From positions 1 to 64,000 of the forward strand of contig NZ_LGEA01000025.1 of assembly GCF_001280065.1 (NCBI RefSeq): 64,000 nt of DNA, written 5' to 3'. The notes under the pieces were generated by a model. It was not told the DNA's origin. It searched no databases and saw only the letters and a list, made by a program, of their open reading frames with translations. The stretch is from Streptomyces sp. NRRL B-1140 (GTDB taxonomy: Bacteria; Actinomycetota; Actinomycetes; Streptomycetales; Streptomycetaceae). Numbering within the stretch: the stretch's first letter is position 1; each line of letters begins with the position of its first letter. The translations under genes and the position numbers were made by a program. Of this stretch, positions 63,988-64,000 are shown piece after piece.

Positions 63988-64000
63988 CTTCCTGCGCTCC

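Overview
The window is high-GC actinobacterial DNA, almost certainly from a Streptomyces. It has strong G/C bias at third codon positions, GTG and TTG starts, 4-base ATGA/GTGA gene overlaps, a secreted xylan-degradation set of the S. lividans XlnA/AbfB type, and a CebR-type operator before an AA10 LPMO. I see no tRNA, rRNA, CRISPR array or intact insertion sequence.

Region 1 (1-35989) is a hybrid NRPS/PKS biosynthetic cluster. A leftward operon (sbnA-like, a TPR/winged-helix protein, a DUF2000 protein, sbnB-like, metK, a PfkB kinase, metH) makes L-2,3-diaminopropionate (Dap) and regenerates S-adenosylmethionine. The rightward set starts at 9170: a methyltransferase, FAD/NAD(P)-binding protein, ATP-grasp ligase, DMT exporter, TylF-type methyltransferase, a T-luciferase-like monooxygenase-C-A-T synthetase, an ACP-KS-AT polyketide synthase, a thioesterase-like protein with a Cys in place of Ser, a proline-like A-T protein, a type II thioesterase and an MFS exporter. 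A syringomycin-type 4-chlorothreonine cassette follows (Thr A-T, SyrB2-like halogenase, SyrC-like Cys acyltransferase, FkbM methyltransferase-T didomain), then a second type II thioesterase, an acyl-CoA dehydrogenase and a cation/proton antiporter. The expected product is a small, chlorinated, methylated peptide-polyketide using Dap, a proline-like unit, malonate and chlorothreonine; I do not recognise the whole cluster. Two near-identical promoter-like elements around azlCD point outward into the leftward and rightward gene sets.

Region 2 (36053-40901) is a hemicellulose island: a GH62 arabinofuranosidase (leftward), a GH10 xylanase and a CE1-like esterase (rightward). It has carbohydrate-binding domains on every enzyme and is bounded by strong hairpin terminators. 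The divergent promoter region carries CGAAAC-type boxes and an 18-bp perfect palindrome.

Region 3 (40944-47226) holds housekeeping or peripheral genes: a threonine aldolase, a gene remnant, a methyltransferase, a metallophosphoesterase, a DEAD-box helicase and a GNAT acetyltransferase.

Region 4 (47452-62889) is the most unusual part. Two paralogous XRE-nSTAND-WD40 proteins in the same orientation bracket a compact RiPP-like operon. Its precursor is a 58-residue peptide with an inhibitor-cystine-knot (knottin) cysteine pattern, C-X6-C-X5-CC-X4-C-X4-C. The operon then encodes a lasso-B2-like protein that has lost its catalytic Cys and His, an asparagine-synthetase-like protein with a variant ATP-binding motif, a PqqD-like leader-binding protein, a MauE-thioredoxin fusion suited to disulfide formation, a prolyl-oligopeptidase-type peptidase and an ABC exporter. 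A long hairpin separates the precursor gene from the enzyme genes. This is my main candidate for an undescribed system.

Region 5 (62890-64000) holds a secreted AA10 LPMO under a CebR-type operator.
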